From NCBI RefSeq assembly GCF_030272615.1, contig NW_026729308.1, positions 1 through 43,539 of the forward strand: DNA of 43,539 nucleotides, read 5' to 3'. Positions within the stretch are counted from its first letter, which is position 1, and every line of letters begins with the position of its first letter. Shown one piece after another: positions 21,942 through 31,639 of this stretch. The notes below the pieces were generated by a model that had not been told where the DNA came from, searched no databases, and was given only the letters and a program-made list of their open reading frames with translations. The stretch is from Cryptomeria japonica (lineage: Eukaryota; Streptophyta; Pinopsida; Cupressales; Cupressaceae). The position numbers were made by a program, and so were the translations under genes.

Positions 21942-23063
21942 TGTTGGCTTGATGATGATTTTTGTAATGGATGAATTTATGTGTTCTCATTTGATGACAC
22001 ACATATGTTCACATTATAATAGTCATCTTAGTAATGAAAAATCGATACTATTCATAAGTCTTAAGTTTGCAAACTAGTATTATCATTTGTATAGTAGAGT
22101 TCAACAAGTTTGAAGGAGTCTAACCGGTATGTGTAGACAACCAGTACATACAACAATGACACTTGTTTTGGTCATTGTCATTAACACCTGTTATGGAGAT
22201 ACTGAGGAGATCATCAAGAAAGCAAATGGAGGACAATTTGTTTATGTGTTTGATGTGGTCAACTCTTAATCAGTATCAGTGTTATGTGATGAGTTATCAC
22301 CAGTCGTGATGAGTTATCCCTAACCAACATATTTGGTAGTAATTTGTGATGTTTTATGTGAGATTGTCCAAATACACTGCACCTATGAAATTATGATGGA
22401 ATTCTTGAGCCGACATGAAATCTAATGTCTATATAATGACATTGTGATCAACTATTTTGTATGATGCAAGATATAGTTGATGTTGTAAGTTTGATTTGTT
22501 GTGAATTGTAGAGTAAGTTGGTGATGCAGTAGTGAGTGAGATAAATAGGATCTATACTAGCAAGATGTGCTATTATTAGATCATCCCTACTTGTTATTTT
22601 CTACTCACTACAACAGTCAAATCCCCTAGCAAGGTAAGCTCTAACAAGCTTTTTGTACAAATCCTCTAACCAGGTGATCCATTAGTTTGGGCTTTTGAAA
22701 TCCTCTATCGAGGTTACTCCTAGCAGGGTACTAGCTTTAACAGGTTACAACTCCTAATAGGGCATTGGGATCTTTAATAGGATTTGCTCCTAGCAGAGAA
22801 CTTTGTAGAGCTTAACTGCTCAATTACCTATTACTGCAGATAGTTAGCTTGTGAGTCTAATCTCACCGTGGTTTTTCCCAGTTGGGTTTTCCATGTATGT
22901 TATGATGGATGTTATACTTGTTATGGATGCTTTAATATCACTTTGGATTTCTTGCATTGTATTTAGTAATTTGGTTAACTATTTTTACCGGTCTTTGTTT
23001 AAAGTGGTATTGTTTTTATTGTCACTTCTTCAACCCCACTCTCAGTGCTTTATAAGTCTACCA
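21942..23063 (+). mobile_element. 5' LTR of copia A, 1122 bp
   Basis: It starts TGTTGGCTTGATGATG and ends TCTACCA just before the primer-binding site. It contains a module of repeated CTCTAAC(A/C)AGG and ACTCCTA(A/G)CAGGG motifs at about 22618-22830 and a TACCGGT motif near 22988. It retains about 590 bases that the 3' LTR has lost. Confidence 0.9.
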
Positions 23064-23065
23064 AT

Positions 23066-23077
23066 TGGTATCAGAGC
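23066..23077 (+). other. Primer-binding site of copia A
   Basis: TGGTATCAGAGC, complementary to initiator tRNA-Met, two bases after the LTR end. Confidence 0.95.
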
Positions 23078-23125
23078 CTAACTTCCTTAAGGCTTAATCA
23101 CTTGGAAGGAAATCCTAAAGCCACC

Positions 23126-24409
23126 ATGCGGGATATGTGTTATTTAGAGATGGCTAGAGTTCTTGATGCTACCAAGGAAGAGATTGAAACCCTAAGATAT
23201 AAAGCTTCACAAGTTAAAAGGAGAGAGCTAACTGAGAAGCTATTGGAGATATATGATAATAGTTCTTCAATTGAGGCTAATATCTATCCACTGGTTGAAG
23301 AAGTTGAAAAATTGAATGGTGAAAATCTAAATTTGAGGAGTGTTAGAAGACCTAACCATCAGCATGAGCCAAGAGCTTGAAGAAAGAAGGGCAACTGAAG
23401 ACCTAATCAAAGAGAGAGATCATAAGATTTTAAAAATCAAGCAGGAGAATGCAACTTTGCATGAACATTGGCATGAGGAGAAGGAAGAGAAGGAGGCTTT
23501 GAAGCTATATCTTGAAATGGAAACATCTCTAAGAGAGACTTTGACAAAACACAATGAAGATCATACTAGAGAGCTCACTAAGGCTAATGGAAAACTTGAA
23601 AAGTTCAATAAGATTTATTCTATGTTGGATGAGCAGATCCAATCTTAGAGGATGAAAGATGACACATTTGGACTAGGTTCCAATACATCTGACAAAGGAG
23701 AATCTTCTGGTAACAAGAGAAACATGCAAAAAGGTAAAAATTATCCTAAGGATAACAAGCCTACCGATAAGAAAGATTTTAAACCCGTTTCCTTTATCTG
23801 TCACAAACCTAGACATACTGCTAATGTGTGTAGAAGCAGACCTAATGAGAACAAAGGCTATAATGCAAATGCTAGGTATGTAAGATTTGAAGGTTATTTT
23901 TTTACATGCAACATGTATCCAGACATATATCAGTTGAATGTAGAGATGGAGAAAAAAATATGGCACCTCACATGAATCCAAGACATAATGGTGACTAGAG
24001 AAGAACCTATGACAACTGGGGAAACATGAACTGGCAGAAACCCAATGTCAACTAGTTTAGTCCATATGAAATAGAAAAGATAACTAATGTGATTTGTACC
24101 ATTTGTAATAATTATTGCCATGTATCTGTGAACTATAGAAGGAGAATTGGAAGAGGCAATGCAAGACCATGGAGAGCATTTGGGATGGCTTGCTATCATT
24201 TTCACAAACCAGGACACATGGTGATGTTTTGTAGAACTAGGAAGAACAAACCAGTTAACCATTATGTAGATCTGAAAGGTAAGAAGAAGGTAAATGTTGT
24301 GGAAACAAGAGAGGAGATGAACAGAATCCGGAAGAAGAAGAGTGAGGACAATCCTGCAGAAGAATCTAACCCTTCACGTAGTGTGGAGAATCCTGAACTG
24401 GTGAATTAA
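23126..24409 (+). pseudogene. gag: Copia A gag-like gene: coiled coil and three degenerate zinc knuckles
   Basis: The start is the ATG at 23126 in a good plant context (CCACCATGC). The N-terminal half is strongly helical and Glu/Lys-rich (DATKEEIETLRYKASQVKRRE; then KEEKEALKLYLEMETSLRE), with coiled-coil spacing. A frameshift lies near 23340-23380 and a stop at 23646. After a Lys/Ser/Asn-rich linker come three knuckle-like motifs. One is S-F-I-C-H-K-P-R-H-T-A-N-V-C near 23795, with its first Cys and its Gly lost. One is C-T-I-C-N-N-Y-C-H near 24096. One is C-Y-H-F-H-K-P-G-H-M-V-M-F-C near 24192, with its second Cys now Phe. Several knuckles in series occur in some plant copia gag proteins. 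It ends in a charged tail at 24409. It would bind RNA and form the particle. Confidence 0.68.
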
Positions 24410-24874
24410 GCCTTTCAACATGCCTAAGGGGAGCATAGCAGTAAATCTACTTCTGCACCCCTAAAGAGTGTTTGGTTAGAGAGTTTTGCATTTTGAGTTA
24501 TTCTGTGGGAATTCTTGATATCATTGTCTATTGGTTTTCTATATGATTACCAATTGGCTATATACCTATCGGTGTAAGCAAGTGAGTTTGTTAAGAGGTA
24601 TATTAGGGTTTGTTACCCTATCGGTTGTGCATTTAATGCTGTGGGTAAGTTTATAAAAGTGATTTTTACCAAGTTATTTTTACCCTAATTGCATTCGAAG
24701 AAGAATTTTTTAGCACCTACAGAGAAAAGAAAAGAAGAATCTAAAGTTGAACTGGATTCAAAGATTGGAGAAGGCGAAACGGGTGTGCATTTGAGAGAGC
24801 AACAGGAAACCCTACTAGAACAAAAGGATTAATGTATTCTTTTGTTAATCTCTATCAAATCAAGTTTATCTATA
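24410..24874 (+). promoter_or_regulatory. Non-coding spacer with internal TATA-like promoter
   Basis: About 465 bases without an ORF between the gag stop and the ATG at 24875. TATAAAAG lies at 24652-24659, followed by a TTACCCTAATTGCATT stretch and a purine-rich segment that looks like a plant 5' untranslated region. This could drive a separate transcript for the downstream ORF, or it could be chance in AT-rich DNA. An alternative is a splice acceptor for a subgenomic RNA. Confidence 0.4.
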
Positions 24875-27752
24875 ATGGTATCATTGTCTAAGCAATCTAA
24901 GAGACTTATGATTACTGTTGAACTTATGGAGTCGGTGGAATCTGATAAAATAGTATCATACATTGCATTCTCTCAAGTTCCTGATGGTGTTATGATTAAA
25001 GGTGATTTATCTAGTTACATTGACTATAAAATTGAATATTTAGGATCACTATAAATTTATTGTCAACCCAAATCCTTGTCTGATAAGAATGGAAAAATCA
25101 ACCCCGTGTATATTAGGGTTTATGAACAAGGTTTTCATAATGCAACATACTTTCTTGAAGATTTTGAAGAGGAACATGTTAGGATAATTCTTAGTTATGT
25201 GCATGGAGAGAATATGTACCCTGACAGGTCACACACAATCATGAAGGAAGCAATTCATGCAATGACTAGTTTTTGGGAAACCGATGAAGTTCCAAAGCTG
25301 AGGAAATTTTTAAAAGAGACTGTGACTACACTGACTCGGACCACCTCTGACAGTTGTGCATTTTTAGTCAATAACATTAAAGACCCAATAGTCAAACTTG
25401 CAGCTATGGTAATTGGTTGCAGGATATTTTATTCCAGCATGATGAACAATGTGTCATTTGTTGTTGTGCATACAACCTACAGGTTGATTATTGAGAATGC
25501 AGATTATGACCTATGTGAAGAAATAAAGAGCTAATTGATGTTGAACCTGCAATCAATTAAAAAAGACAATAGTCAAAAGTTCAAGTTTGGTCAACTGTCT
25601 ATTGGTCTATTCTTCTATTTTCATAATTTCCTACCTGGAATTGGTGACATTCAATGGTCAAAGGACATACTGGTAACAACTCAAATCAAGAAAAACATTA
25701 AGGTTGTAAAGAAAACATTTCTTATTGCAATGAACATATATTTTAATGAGTTCCAAAAGAAGATTAGCATGAGGTTGAGGCTACCTAAAGATGTGGTGAA
25801 ACACTTTGCAAAAGACATCTGTTTCACAGTTAGCACAGGTTTTTGTCTTTTGGAGGTTGTTGAACCTAGGGAAGATGAAATGGAAGAAATGAGTTACGAA
25901 TTCAATTATGACTTGTTAATCGGATATGCCAATAACCTTTTGGCATCTCCAGTGGATAAGAAGAAGAAAAGACTGGAAACATACCAGGAGAAAATTGTAG
26001 CAGTAATGCTCAACCCAGTAGTGCTAAAGGTAAGAAGAAGAAAGTTGAGCAAGCACCTTCAATTTCAACTGGTATAAGAGTGACAAGAAGTTTACAAGTC
26101 GAGAAGGAATGGAAACCCAAAGTATATGTAAAGAAATAGCCTACAACGAAGAAGAGTAGTAGACAACTTATTCTCCAAGCAGACTCTGAAGATACTGACA
26201 CTGAAGAGGAGCCTAAGAAGATGAAAGCAACTGGTAAGAAAGAAAAATCAGTAGGAGAAATATCATAGAAAAGTACTCCTATTAATGTTATATCATTCAA
26301 TCCTATGACTGATTTTGAAAGAGTATTTTGATTCTTTTGATGATGGACAGAAACAACAAGTTATTCAAGAGGTAATCAATCATTTGTGCCAATTCAATCG
26401 GTTACCTCAAGATATTGAAAAGGATGTCTCTGATTCTTTGTATTCTATTCTTATAAATTTGTGGAAAGTGGTTGTTGATCAAGATCAAGAAATCATTGAC
26501 AAAAATGTCATTCAATATTTTCCTAAATTACCTAGAGATGAACTATTAGAATTTCTTGATAAATTCAAAGGACAATTTAATTATAAGGCAAGAAGATTGA
26601 AGCTATTGGCTGGAAAGATACAATTTGTTGAAGATGATACCCATAGAATTGCTAAAGAAATTCACAGGATGCATGAGCAATTGAAACCACAAGCAGAGAC
26701 TGGATCTCTACCGAAGCTAAATGTTGAAGAGAATATTACACCAAATGTTGTTAAGAATAAGGATGATACAATTCCCCACTGGCTATTTTCTTTGTTGATG
26801 ATATTGATGAAATTCAGGACACCATTGATACAACTGGCAATATCATTGAACATGTTAAGAAATATGTACTGCAACCGGTTATTTATGAAACATAGAAAAC
26901 AACCGATACACCGGTTAATAAACCTAGTGTGGATGTTCCATCGCCACCAAAGAAAGAACAACAAGTTGATATTCAACTACCACAGGTTAGTACAGTTTCA
27001 TAGGAGAAACAAAATAAGGTAGAGAAAGAGAAACCTAAGAAAGAGGTTGAAGTGAAGGAATCTGAAAGGAAAAAGGATGAAGGGAAAGAGAAAAAAAAGG
27101 AGAAGATAGCAGAGTAAACAAATGAAAAGGAAAAAGCAAAGGCAATACAACAAGCTGAGGATGAGGATGACACTATAAGTATTAAAGGGTCTCTAAATGT
27201 ATATGATATGAGTTCATTTGAACTCATGGAGATTTATTTTTACATGCAATCTCAGGCTCAAAAGAAAAGGATAAAAGAATAGAGGAAAGAAGTCGAAACA
27301 ATACAAACAACTATTGACATTTTGTCAAGTCTCCTACCTGAGACTGACACTGGCAATGTGAATAGCCCTATCAGCAAGCTTGGATAGTTGGTTGCTACTA
27401 CTAATGACCAACTAAAAACACTTGAAGATGTAGCCCAAACCTTAGCTGAGAAGAGTTACAGAAAGAAGAGGGGAGAGCAACTTGTGTTAGATATTGACAA
27501 AGGGAAGATTGCTCTATCTGTCAACAAATATCTTTTAAGAAGTGTTGTTGAGCCTAGAGGAATAGCCTATACCTCTAACATTTCATTTTTCTTTTTTGAT
27601 TTGAAGAAGAAACGAGAAGAGACAGAACATGAACCAGAGAGGATATGTACTTCTTACATACCTTTACATGGTTTAGCCTTAGCATTTGGCAAGTCAGTTG
27701 ATGTTATGCAACATCAGTTAGATGTTTATGATGGTGAACAGGTTAAGCGCTG
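24875..27752 (+). pseudogene. Large accessory ORF of unknown function in copia A (about 950 codons, broken)
   Basis: I do not recognise this protein. From ATG 24875 (MVSLSKQSKRLMIT) one frame runs to about 26025 with stops only at 25052 and 25532. A shifted frame (KKKKVEQAPSIS; ADSEDTDTEEEPKK) covers about 26025-26310. The first frame returns at 26315-26780, and a third covers 26780-27752. The first 380 residues look globular, with blocks such as GQLSIGLFFYFHNFLPGIGDIQWSKD and VKLAAMVIGCRIFYSS. Next come a charged linker, a helical segment, a Lys/Glu-rich region (EKEKPKKEVEVKESERKK) and a final coiled-coil part (TIDILSSLLPET, LKTLEDVAQTLAEK) to stop 27750-27752. No enzyme motif, signal peptide or clear membrane segment is visible. 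Its place between gag and the polypurine tract is where Sireviruses carry an envelope-like ORF, but the host-gene-capture reading is equally open. Confidence 0.62.
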
Positions 27753-28039
27753 ATATCTCTGAAAGAACTCAAGAAAAACTCTTATATTTATGTATATGTA
27801 GTTTTTGATGCAAATTTTGATCTAATATATATGTATTTTATTTTTGAATTTGGCATTGTTGTCAAAGGGGGAGTAGAAATATGTATGTGATGTGAAAATT
27901 TTGTATGTATTTGGGTAGTATAAATTTATTCTTAATGGGGATTAGATATAGAAATTTGTATGTACAATTTTTGTAAGAACACTTAGTTGTAAAGTTGTAA
28001 AATTTTCTAAGTGTTGCCATCAATGCCAAAAGGGGAGAT
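27753..28039 (+). other. 3' untranslated region of copia A with two polypurine tracts
   Basis: AAAGGGGGAG at 27864-27873 follows GGCATTGTTGTC. AAAAGGGGAGA at 28028-28038 follows CATCAATGCC and directly precedes the 3' LTR. The upstream tract recurs at the matching place in copia B (33871) and, degenerate, in copia C. Confidence 0.8.
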
Positions 28040-28573
28040 TGTTGGCTTGATGATTATTTTTGTAATGGATGACTTTATGTGTTGTCATTTGATGGCACAC
28101 ACACACACATATGTTCACATTATAATGGTCATCTTAGTCATGACAAACCAGTACTATTCCCGAGTCTTGATAGGCGATCCATTAGTTTGGGTTTTGAAAT
28201 CCTCTATTGAGGTTACTCCTAACAGGATACTACCTTTAATAGGGCAGAACTCCTAATAGGGAATTGGGATCTTTAATAGGATTCGCTCTTAGCAGAGCAC
28301 TTTGTAGACCTTAACCGGTCAGTTACCTATTATTGCAAATAGATAACTTATGAGTCCCATCTCACTGTGGTTTTTCCTAGTTGGATTTTCCATGTATAAA
28401 CACTTGTGTTATGGTGAATGTTTTACTTATTGTGGATGCTTCAATATCACTTTGGATTGCATGCATAGTATTTAGTAAGTTGGTTAACTATCTTTACTGG
28501 TCTGTGTTTAAAGTGGTATTATTTTTACTGTCACTGATTCACCCCCCACCCTCTCAGTGCTTTATGTCTATCA
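28040..28573 (+). mobile_element. 3' LTR of copia A, 534 bp, internally deleted
   Basis: It starts TGTTGGCTTGATGATT and ends TCTATCA. It aligns with the first about 120 bases of the 5' LTR and then, from about 28169, with 22668 onward. About 590 bases are missing. A short (CA)n expansion lies near 28100. Confidence 0.88.
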
Positions 28574-29503
28574 AAGTTGTTTAAAGAAGGTGTTAATTCA
28601 TCAAACAATAACACCTTTAACAATAAAAAAAAATAACAATAATTTATACAAGTCCATATTTTGGACAAGGAACAAAAATGTTGTTAATGATGTGGTAATC
28701 GATTCGAACAATGTAAAGTCTAAACAACCAATGTTGACTTTATTAGGCAACCCACCATCCAATAATGATAAAAAAAAAGTGCCAATCAAATAACTAACAC
28801 TTAATGGTGAAATACCAACCAAGGAGCTTCAATGTCAAACAACAACAACTAAGGGAACAACACAAACCAAAGAGGCAACACTAATTCTTTCCCCCATCGA
28901 GAGTTATTGGCAAATAAGATCATCAGAATGCTAGCCACAAGCAACTTTGAACCCCAAATCAAACCACCATGGTGGAATGACTCACATTATTGTGATTATC
29001 ATAAAAAAGAGGGGCCTAATACAAATGATTGCATGAGGTTTAAGAAGATAATTCAAGACATGATAGAAAAGGGTGACTTAATGGTCGATGGTCATAAAAC
29101 CAATAGTGACCATGAAGCTTTCAAAAATCCTCTTCCCAATTACGACAAGGGAGGAGTGTCAACATCCAACAATACCAAAGGGGCTCGTATTAATCGCATA
29201 TATGAAAACACCATCAATCAAATATTGACATATGATAATCAAGTGAATGTGATAAAAATCAAAGACAAACAATAATATGCATCAATAAATGTGACAACAA
29301 GAGTGAAGAAATATGTCTTGAAAGGGAACACATCAACATCAAAAACTCTCCCCAAGACTCAATATAACTTGGTCGACCAACTACGCAAAACAACCACTCA
29401 GATATCTATACTTGAGTTGTTCAAACTTTCACCAAAACATAAGGATATCTTGGAGAAATCTCTTATTGAAACAATCGTTCTAAATAATATGGATGTTAAT
29501 TAA
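28574..29503 (+). pseudogene. gag: Tat-like gag, C-terminal part with zinc-binding motif
   Basis: Reading resumes at the copia A target site (AAGTT, 28574-28578). A degraded low-complexity stretch (Asn/Lys-rich, 28600-28900) leads into a clean segment at 28907-29275: RELLANKIIRMLA-type helix, then PPWWNDSHYCDYHKKEGPNTNDC, the C-x2-H-x8-C form with Cys, His and Cys retained that marks Tat/Athila gag, then FKKIIQDMIEKGDL. After a stop at 29273 the frame 29291-29503 gives YNLVDQLRKTTTQISILELF, the conserved helix found between gag and protease in this group. Confidence 0.82.
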
Positions 29504-29629
29504 TTCCAAGCCATGGTGGCCCATATGACGGTGCCACACAATATATCTTTTTCTAAACATGATGATGTCCCATTGAATCATCACATAATACCCCACTACA
29601 TATCGAGGTCTTAGTCTATAAACATTAGG

Positions 29630-30578
29630 TAAAAAGAGTATTAATAGATGGAGGATATGTACTCTAAATCTTATCCATGCATTGGGCTTCTCTGAGTAGT
29701 CTATTGATCCAAAAATGGAAATCACTATCAAAGCCTATGATGATGAAGAAAGGTCATCCAAAGGAACTGTAAGACTACCCATTCAGGTAGGTCTTGTATA
29801 GAGAGACACCATGTGCCATGTCTTGGACATAGACTTGACATACAATACACTATTGGGTCATTCATGGATCCATGAAATGTAGGCAATGCCTTCCACATAC
29901 CATCAATGTATCAAGTTCCCCTACAATGGATTGGAAATTTCAATATTTGTGGATAATAACCCTTTTCAATATTGCAATTTTATGTGGGCAGCTCAAGATA
30001 GCTTGATTCTACACAATAGGGAGGCCCAAGCTTCCTTTGCATCCAACCATCAAGAAAAACTCAAGTCTTTATCCATGAACTTCAAGAAAAAGATGAAAAT
30101 AAAGGACCAAGGCATGGGGGAGTACCCTTTTGAACCCTTATGTCTATATAAATTGCCGACTTCACCAAGGTCTTATGGACAACCTTCCACATCAATACAT
30201 CGGGAAACACAACCCCTCACAAAGTTTGGTGGTAAATTTATCCAAATGGGCATGTTGGCTGAAGAATCAGAAGATAAAGACATCCTTAGTTGGCTATACA
30301 AGGATGAAGAAGAAATCAAAGCTACTACCATAGAAGTGGTCATACCAATAGAACAATATGGCAATGGGTTTCAAATCATGCAACAAATGGGATTCAAAGG
30401 AAAAGGACCTATTGGCAAGTGTCAAGAAGGCATCACAAAACCCATACAACCCCCTTCACAATTTGCAAAAGACAAAATAGGACTTGGGTATGGTCAACAT
30501 GTTCCGCTTGTGCAAAAGAAAAATCATCATCAAAAACCTCAATGGAAAGAAAAGAAGAAGTATAGCGAAGACTCATAG
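29630..30578 (+). pseudogene. pol: Tat-like protease followed by a G-patch domain
   Basis: The protease reads VLIDGGYVLNLIHALGF (about 29638-29690), where the catalytic Asp-Gly-Gly motif of this group is retained. KMEITIKAYDDEERSSKG and VLDIDLTYNTLLGHSWIHEM (about 29822-29878) follow, then MPSTYHQCIKFPY from 29886. Stops occur at about 29695, 29800 and 29880. The open frame 29886-30578 (230 residues) ends in a G-patch at residues about 158-205: YGNGFQIMQQMGFKGKGPIGK, then QEGITKPI and GLGYGQ. G-patches bind nucleic acid or helicase partners. A G-patch next to protease is known in betaretroviruses and in some plant gypsy elements of this type. The tail is Lys/His-rich. Confidence 0.82.
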
Positions 30579-31635
30579 CAAGAATCATTAAACCAAGTAG
30601 TAGAAAAGACAAGGAATGAGCAAAAACATCGAGAAGATGAGAAATGACAAGAAGAACTCGCTATTCAAAAGGAGGAAGCTTTTTATAAGAAAATAAATCA
30701 TGCACAAGAACCAAATCAAACCAAGGTGGAGAAACAACCTAAATAAATTGCTACTCACAAAAAAGAAATAGTGTATGAATAAATTCAAAGAGTACAAGAA
30801 AGCATCGATCCTGAATCAGAACAAGCTACTAAACTTGTGTCAATGTCAATTATCAACAATCTTTTCTCACCATACAATATACCTGTCAGATTTAGCGAGG
30901 TAACTTGGGACACTAATTCTAAAATCAATTCCAATGAGTATGAGTGGAATAGTTGTTCTGATGTTACTAAAGATATTGAGGTGGATACAATCCATGCATA
31001 CACACCCATTTATCACAAGGGACAAGGCTCAAGATCTTGATTGTTATAATTCAGAACACAACATATCTACGAGGCTAGTGAGAATGAGCAGCGATAATAC
31101 AAACAAGGCAATATTGAGGAAAGTATCATCGAAGACCTCAAAAATATCATAGACTTCACCAATAACACTAATGACTATAACAATGACTCCATCATGACAC
31201 TTACAACAACTGATCTTAACCCACCAAATGTCTCCTTACTGCTCGTGTATCCTGATCTCAAATACTGGGAAGAAACTGAACATCACTGTATACCAATATT
31301 CCCATCCAATGAGGCCATTATCCAATACCTTTGCTCAGTCAACCTAGAAACATGCTCCATTAGTGAAAAATTTAACGATATCTGCAATCAAGAGAGTGCC
31401 AAGTCTCTCAGTCGCAAAAATGAAATAAAAATGGATCTAATGGTGAAAACTAGTTAATGGTAGTAATAGATCACAAAAAGGTAAAAATGAAGGATGTATT
31501 TGAAGGTGAAAACCTTTTTAAAGCACCTAAAGATGGGAGACTTGACACTCTTCTTGAACATTAGCATGAGAGGTCACCAATATTGATTGAGTCAACTCAA
31601 TCAATAAATATTGGCTAACTACGAAAAAAGGGATT
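30579..31635 (+). pseudogene. Tat-like spacer before reverse transcriptase, broken
   Basis: This stretch is weakly conserved. It has a charged segment (KTRNEQKHREDEK, QKEEAFYKK) and two short open pieces, 30837-31040 (IINNLFSPYNIPVRFSEVTWDT) and 31194-31457. Near 31575-31620 a frame reads ESTQSINIG, the phrase that in Tat-type elements stands shortly before the RT N-terminus. The RT itself never starts: by about 31640 the sequence is copia integrase. Its function, if any, is unknown; in the family it links G-patch and RT. Confidence 0.55.
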
Positions 31636-31639
31636 GACT

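Larger units (their letters stand above)
21942..28573 (+). mobile_element. Copia A: Sirevirus-like LTR element with gag and an unknown large ORF, no pol
   Basis: LTRs lie at 21942-23063 and 28040-28573, with an iMet primer-binding site (23066), a polypurine tract (28028-28038) and near-identical flanks AATTT (21937-21941) and AAGTT (28574-28578). The LTR start TGTTGG, the PPT-LTR junction GGGGAGATTGTTGG and an upstream second purine tract are Sirevirus traits. The 5-kb interior holds a gag-like gene and a 2.9-kb unknown frame. I found no protease, integrase, RT or RNase H motif in any frame, so it must have depended on a related autonomous copia. It is inserted in the Tat-like gag. Confidence 0.87.
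8963..31635 (+). mobile_element. Old Tat/Ogre-like Ty3/gypsy element, hosting two later insertions
   Basis: Recognisable parts in order on the plus strand are an LTR (8963-10529), a primer-binding site (10534-10552), a long leader, gag part 1 (to 13558), gag part 2 (21426-21941), gag part 3 with the zinc-binding motif (28574-29503), a protease (about 29630-29950), a G-patch (30357-30500) and the approach to RT (to about 31635). G2 and copia A split gag at 13558/21421 and 21941/28574. Removing the inserts leaves about 8.2 kb. RT, RNase H, integrase and the 3' LTR are missing beyond 31635, where copia B begins. The protease-G-patch arrangement and the gag type point to the Tat group, not to chromoviruses. 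Confidence 0.75.

Noticed and set aside
22618-22830. Regularly spaced repeats suggestive of a CRISPR-like array
   Set aside because: Units are short and degenerate, without unique spacers of constant size, and lie in plant LTRs.
23066-23077. Match to a tRNA 3' end (also at 1804, 15174 and 39661)
   Set aside because: Only 12-14 bases complementary to initiator tRNA, next to LTR ends; these are primer-binding sites, not tRNA genes.
26973-27227. Ser/Phe-rich minus-strand ORF resembling a membrane protein
   Set aside because: Antisense of the Lys/Glu-rich part of the accessory ORF; AAG/GAA codons read backwards give Ser and Phe.
24875-27752. Reading the accessory ORF as an ordinary host gene
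   Set aside because: It lies between the LTRs, primer-binding site and polypurine tract of one element with matching target duplications, so it moved with the element. Capture from a host gene remains possible as an origin.
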